NCBI GenBank assembly: GCA_027016475.1
Contig: JALUTL010000256.1
Span: 3,349 to 10,898, forward strand
Length of the DNA: 7,550 nt
Origin: Candidatus Heimdallarchaeota archaeon
Lineage (GTDB): Archaea; Asgardarchaeota; Heimdallarchaeia; Heimdallarchaeales; Kariarchaeaceae
Direction: 5' to 3'
Positions within the stretch are counted from its first letter, which is position 1. Every line of letters starts with the position of its first letter. Under the pieces are notes generated by a model. That model had not been told where the DNA came from. It made no database searches and was given only the letters and a program-made list of their open reading frames with translations. This document shows positions 5,553-7,550 of the stretch, one piece after another. The position numbers and the translations under genes are program-made.

Positions 5553-7244
5553 ATGCAGGAAGCCCTTATGGAATTGGTACAATTGGCAGAGAACATGGAA
5601 GACAAACTCAAAGATGGATTCCCATTGATATCTGCAAAAACCATCATCAAAAACAGATATTCAGAATTGAAAGAAGAAGTATCAGAATTCTTGACAGACC
5701 CAAACATCGATGTCAATGTAAAGTTCCAGAGAATGGTTGATTTGAATGAAAATTTTTTGTTCTTAAAGAAAAAATTGTATGAATATGATTTAAGCTTAGA
5801 TGAACTCAACCAATCCATATGGGAAAAAGTGCATAAAATCCTGCTAAGAAACCGTATATTGGAAGGGGCAAACAAAGTTTTCCATTTGAGTGAATGGGTA
5901 GGAAAAATCCTAGTAAGAGAATTTGATCCCACAGTCCTTGAAGATATTAGTCCATTAACTAAACCAGGACAGTGGTTGGAAACCGTTGAAAAAATTCTCC
6001 AGTATGGTCAATTTAATCTCCAAATTTTGAATCAAGCCCCTTTTTTGGAAAATTCACAGTTTGAAAGAATTTTGGGTCTTTGTATGTACTATTATAAAAC
6101 ACTTGACTCGTTATTTACTGATGATTCATTTGCAAACGTCATAGCAGACCAAAACTTCGAGCCATTTTTGGATAAGTTCCTCCAACTTTTCTATCAAATA
6201 TATGGATCCCTGATTGTCGGAATTTCTGTGCTTATGGACAAGTTCCAAATCGAAAGGTATGAAACTTATCTTGCATATTGGGAAGGAGAAGTTCTATATT
6301 ACAAGTTTCCAGTTTCACTAATTGACAGATTTTATAACCTCAAATCAAAATACATCCAAAAGCTACGGGAGTCGAATCTTGCAACCATAGCACGTGAACA
6401 GGTTGTAATGGGAACTCATTCATCAATCAAGCATCTGGAACAAGCAATTCAATACATCGCCAAAGCTTGCCAACTATTTGAACATATTGAGGAATTACAG
6501 AATCCAAGTTCCATCAAGGATCAACTTAAGCATAAAATGGAAACAATTCTGTCCCAAATCGAGCATGAACTGACTGGTGACTTCACACCAAAAGAAATAG
6601 AACATGAAGATGCTAGGTTTATGTTGCTCCACTCTTATATAATAGCGCATGCAGTCTTACTGAACTCATTTCCGTTCGAATATGACGACCACATCGCCAA
6701 ACTTGAATGGGCTTCTCGGTTCTTTCCAAAAGAGACTATTCTGCCATCTCATTTTCAATATATTTTTGCCACCCCAATAGTCATGGTAAATTTTGCCTTG
6801 AAAAAAGGAAATTTGGACACAGTTCAGTTGGCAGTTAAAAAACTCAAAGAGCTTAAACCAGTTGAGGCTACATTGGCACCTTATGTAGAACTTTCATACA
6901 AATTCCTTCTAAATGTTCTGCAAATGGTCTTGAACAAAAAAACGTTGAATGAAGTTATTCAGGAAAACGCTCAGATAGTTTTACAAAATTCTGCATTCAT
7001 TCCAAGTAGATCTCTAATGGAATTGGTAGAAACATATCTGGACTATTTGAGAAGTTATGAGACTTCCATCAATGAAAATCTCCAAAAGCCATTTTTGCCA
7101 CTTGAATTGGAAGCAATGAACACAGGTTTCGGCTACAACCATCTTTTGAAAGTTGTGCCCCATTTTGACTTCTATTCTATCAAAGGTGATTTCATCGAAA
7201 TGAAATACCCATTATTCGGCGACATGGCATTTACAATCTATTGA
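5553..7244 (+). CDS. Large alpha-helical protein of unknown function
   Basis: I do not recognise this 563-residue protein. It reads as almost entirely helical, with many amphipathic stretches rich in Leu, Glu, Lys, Phe and Tyr, few prolines and only two cysteines. There is no P-loop, metal-binding cluster or other catalytic motif. The pattern of paired helices (for example LDTVQLAVKKLKELKPVEATLA near residues 425-445, split as LDTVQLAVKKL and KELKPVEATLA) suggests a TPR-like or other helical solenoid scaffold, without clear repeat consensus. Residues about 209-229 (LQLFYQIYGSLIVGISVLM) are uncharged for 19 residues and could be a buried helix or a weak membrane segment. The last 40 residues (YNHLLKVVPHFDFYSIKGD and onward) look more strand-like. 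I chose ATG 5553; an in-frame TTG at 5538 would add a five-residue hydrophobic start (MLFLN), and ATG 5568 is also possible. The gene is divergent from lipA, with an apparent promoter of its own, and overlaps the RAM-domain gene tail-to-tail by 7 nt. Confidence 0.85.
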   Translation: MQEALMELVQLAENMEDKLKDGFPLISAKTIIKNRYSELKEEVSEFLTDPNIDVNVKFQRMVDLNENFLFLKKKLYEYDLSLDELNQSIWEKVHKILLRNRILEGANKVFHLSEWVGKILVREFDPTVLEDISPLTKPGQWLETVEKILQYGQFNLQILNQAPFLENSQFERILGLCMYYYKTLDSLFTDDSFANVIADQNFEPFLDKFLQLFYQIYGSLIVGISVLMDKFQIERYETYLAYWEGEVLYYKFPVSLIDRFYNLKSKYIQKLRESNLATIAREQVVMGTHSSIKHLEQAIQYIAKACQLFEHIEELQNPSSIKDQLKHKMETILSQIEHELTGDFTPKEIEHEDARFMLLHSYIIAHAVLLNSFPFEYDDHIAKLEWASRFFPKETILPSHFQYIFATPIVMVNFALKKGNLDTVQLAVKKLKELKPVEATLAPYVELSYKFLLNVLQMVLNKKTLNEVIQENAQIVLQNSAFIPSRSLMELVETYLDYLRSYETSINENLQKPFLPLELEAMNTGFGYNHLLKVVPHFDFYSIKGDFIEMKYPLFGDMAFTIY

Positions 7245-7550
7245 TGATCATCTGAACTCATTGTTTGTGTTTCTAGCAAGTAATCGATCACATATGGAGG
7301 ATCATTTGTTTCTTTCAATGATTTGAGTACAACCAAGGTAAAGCTTGCGCTGATTCCTTCAACTGATTTTAAATCATTGATGACAAAATCACCCAATTCC
7401 TTCACCGATCTGGCCCTAACTTTGCAAATAATATCCCACTGCCCTGCAATTATATGAACTTCTTCTACTTGAGGCATTTGGGCGATCATTCGTGCGGAAT
7501 CCTCCTGGACGTTCTTTGTCTTTGTCTGGTCAAAATTTAAGAGGACAAAT
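7238..7550 (-). CDS. Lrp/AsnC-type RAM (effector-binding) domain protein, N-terminus outside window
   Basis: The visible 103 residues form a RAM domain: strand FVLLNFDQ, helix ARMIAQMPQVEEV, strand VHIIAGQWDIICKVRAR, helix VKELGDFVINDLKSV, strand SASFTLVVLKSLKE. The GxWD/GxYD turn (GQWDI) and the pattern pxVeeVhii-G-wDii are typical of Lrp/AsnC ligand-binding domains, which form beta-sandwich dimers and often octamers and usually bind amino acids. A tail of about 25 residues (ETNDPPYVIDYLLETQ and on) follows. The reading frame stays open to the window edge, upstream of an internal ATG at 7489-7487 that would delete the first strand. The gene therefore continues to the right, and whether it carries the usual N-terminal HTH or is a stand-alone RAM protein cannot be seen. 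Its stop overlaps the end of the convergent helical-protein gene. Confidence 0.88.
   Translation of the reverse strand, partial: FVLLNFDQTKTKNVQEDSARMIAQMPQVEEVHIIAGQWDIICKVRARSVKELGDFVINDLKSVEGISASFTLVVLKSLKETNDPPYVIDYLLETQTMSSDDHQ

Noticed and set aside
5525..5932. 135-codon open frame on the minus strand opposite the start of the helical-protein gene
   Set aside because: It is the antisense of a much longer well-formed gene, is rich in Ser, Phe and Asn as reverse frames of A/T-rich genes usually are, and has no recognisable motif.
7487..7489. ATG as the start of the RAM-domain gene
   Set aside because: In-frame upstream codons encode FVLLNFDQ, the expected first strand of the domain, so the real start is further right, outside the window.
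1..7550. tRNA, rRNA, CRISPR array, insertion sequence or prophage
   Set aside because: Reading both strands, I found no cloverleaf-like or rRNA-like segment, no regularly spaced repeats, no transposase or integrase and no terminal inverted repeats.

Overview
The window looks like a piece of an AT-rich archaeal chromosome. The genes are tightly packed and mostly lack Shine-Dalgarno sequences. Instead, several have an A/T-rich TATA-like box about 26-30 nt before the start codon, which is the archaeal leaderless layout. A MinD/ParA-type ATPase beside a longin-like protein, with a RAM (Lrp/AsnC effector) domain and an ACT-domain regulator-like protein, would fit an Asgard archaeon, perhaps of the Heimdallarchaeia side. 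That placement is an inference from gene content; Nitrososphaeria or another archaeal group cannot be excluded without a search.

Layout. (1) 1-642, plus: C-terminal part of a protein resembling the long-form indolepyruvate:ferredoxin oxidoreductase beta subunit. The ATG at base 1 is probably an internal methionine, so the gene enters from the left. (2) 688-1377, plus: HTH-like N-terminus followed by ACT-type domains. (3) 1459-2931, plus, GTG start: family S10 serine carboxypeptidase with a full Ser-Asp-His triad but no signal peptide. (4) 3026-3883 and 3895-4500, plus: MinD/ParA-type ATPase and a longin-like protein with a C-terminal winged-helix-like tail, 11 nt apart and almost certainly one operon. 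(5) 4508-5413, minus: lipoyl synthase LipA with all cluster cysteines, convergent with the operon. (6) 5414-5552: divergent promoter region with small repeats. (7) 5553-7244, plus: large all-helical protein of unknown function. (8) 7238-7550, minus: Lrp/AsnC-type RAM domain running off the right edge and overlapping the previous gene tail-to-tail by 7 nt.

How the genes relate. Apart from the ATPase-longin pair, the genes look like separate transcription units: three same-strand genes each have their own putative promoter, and the orientation then changes around lipA and the RAM gene. Metabolic themes are 2-oxoacid/aryl-pyruvate oxidation, lipoate cofactor synthesis and small-molecule sensing (ACT, RAM). 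The most novel content is the ATPase-longin operon, in which an ATPase may be paired with a fold best known as a platform for small GTPases, and the orphan helical protein at 5553-7244. I saw no tRNA, rRNA, CRISPR array, insertion sequence or mobile-element hallmark, and no gene-free stretch reaches 300 bases (the longest is 139).
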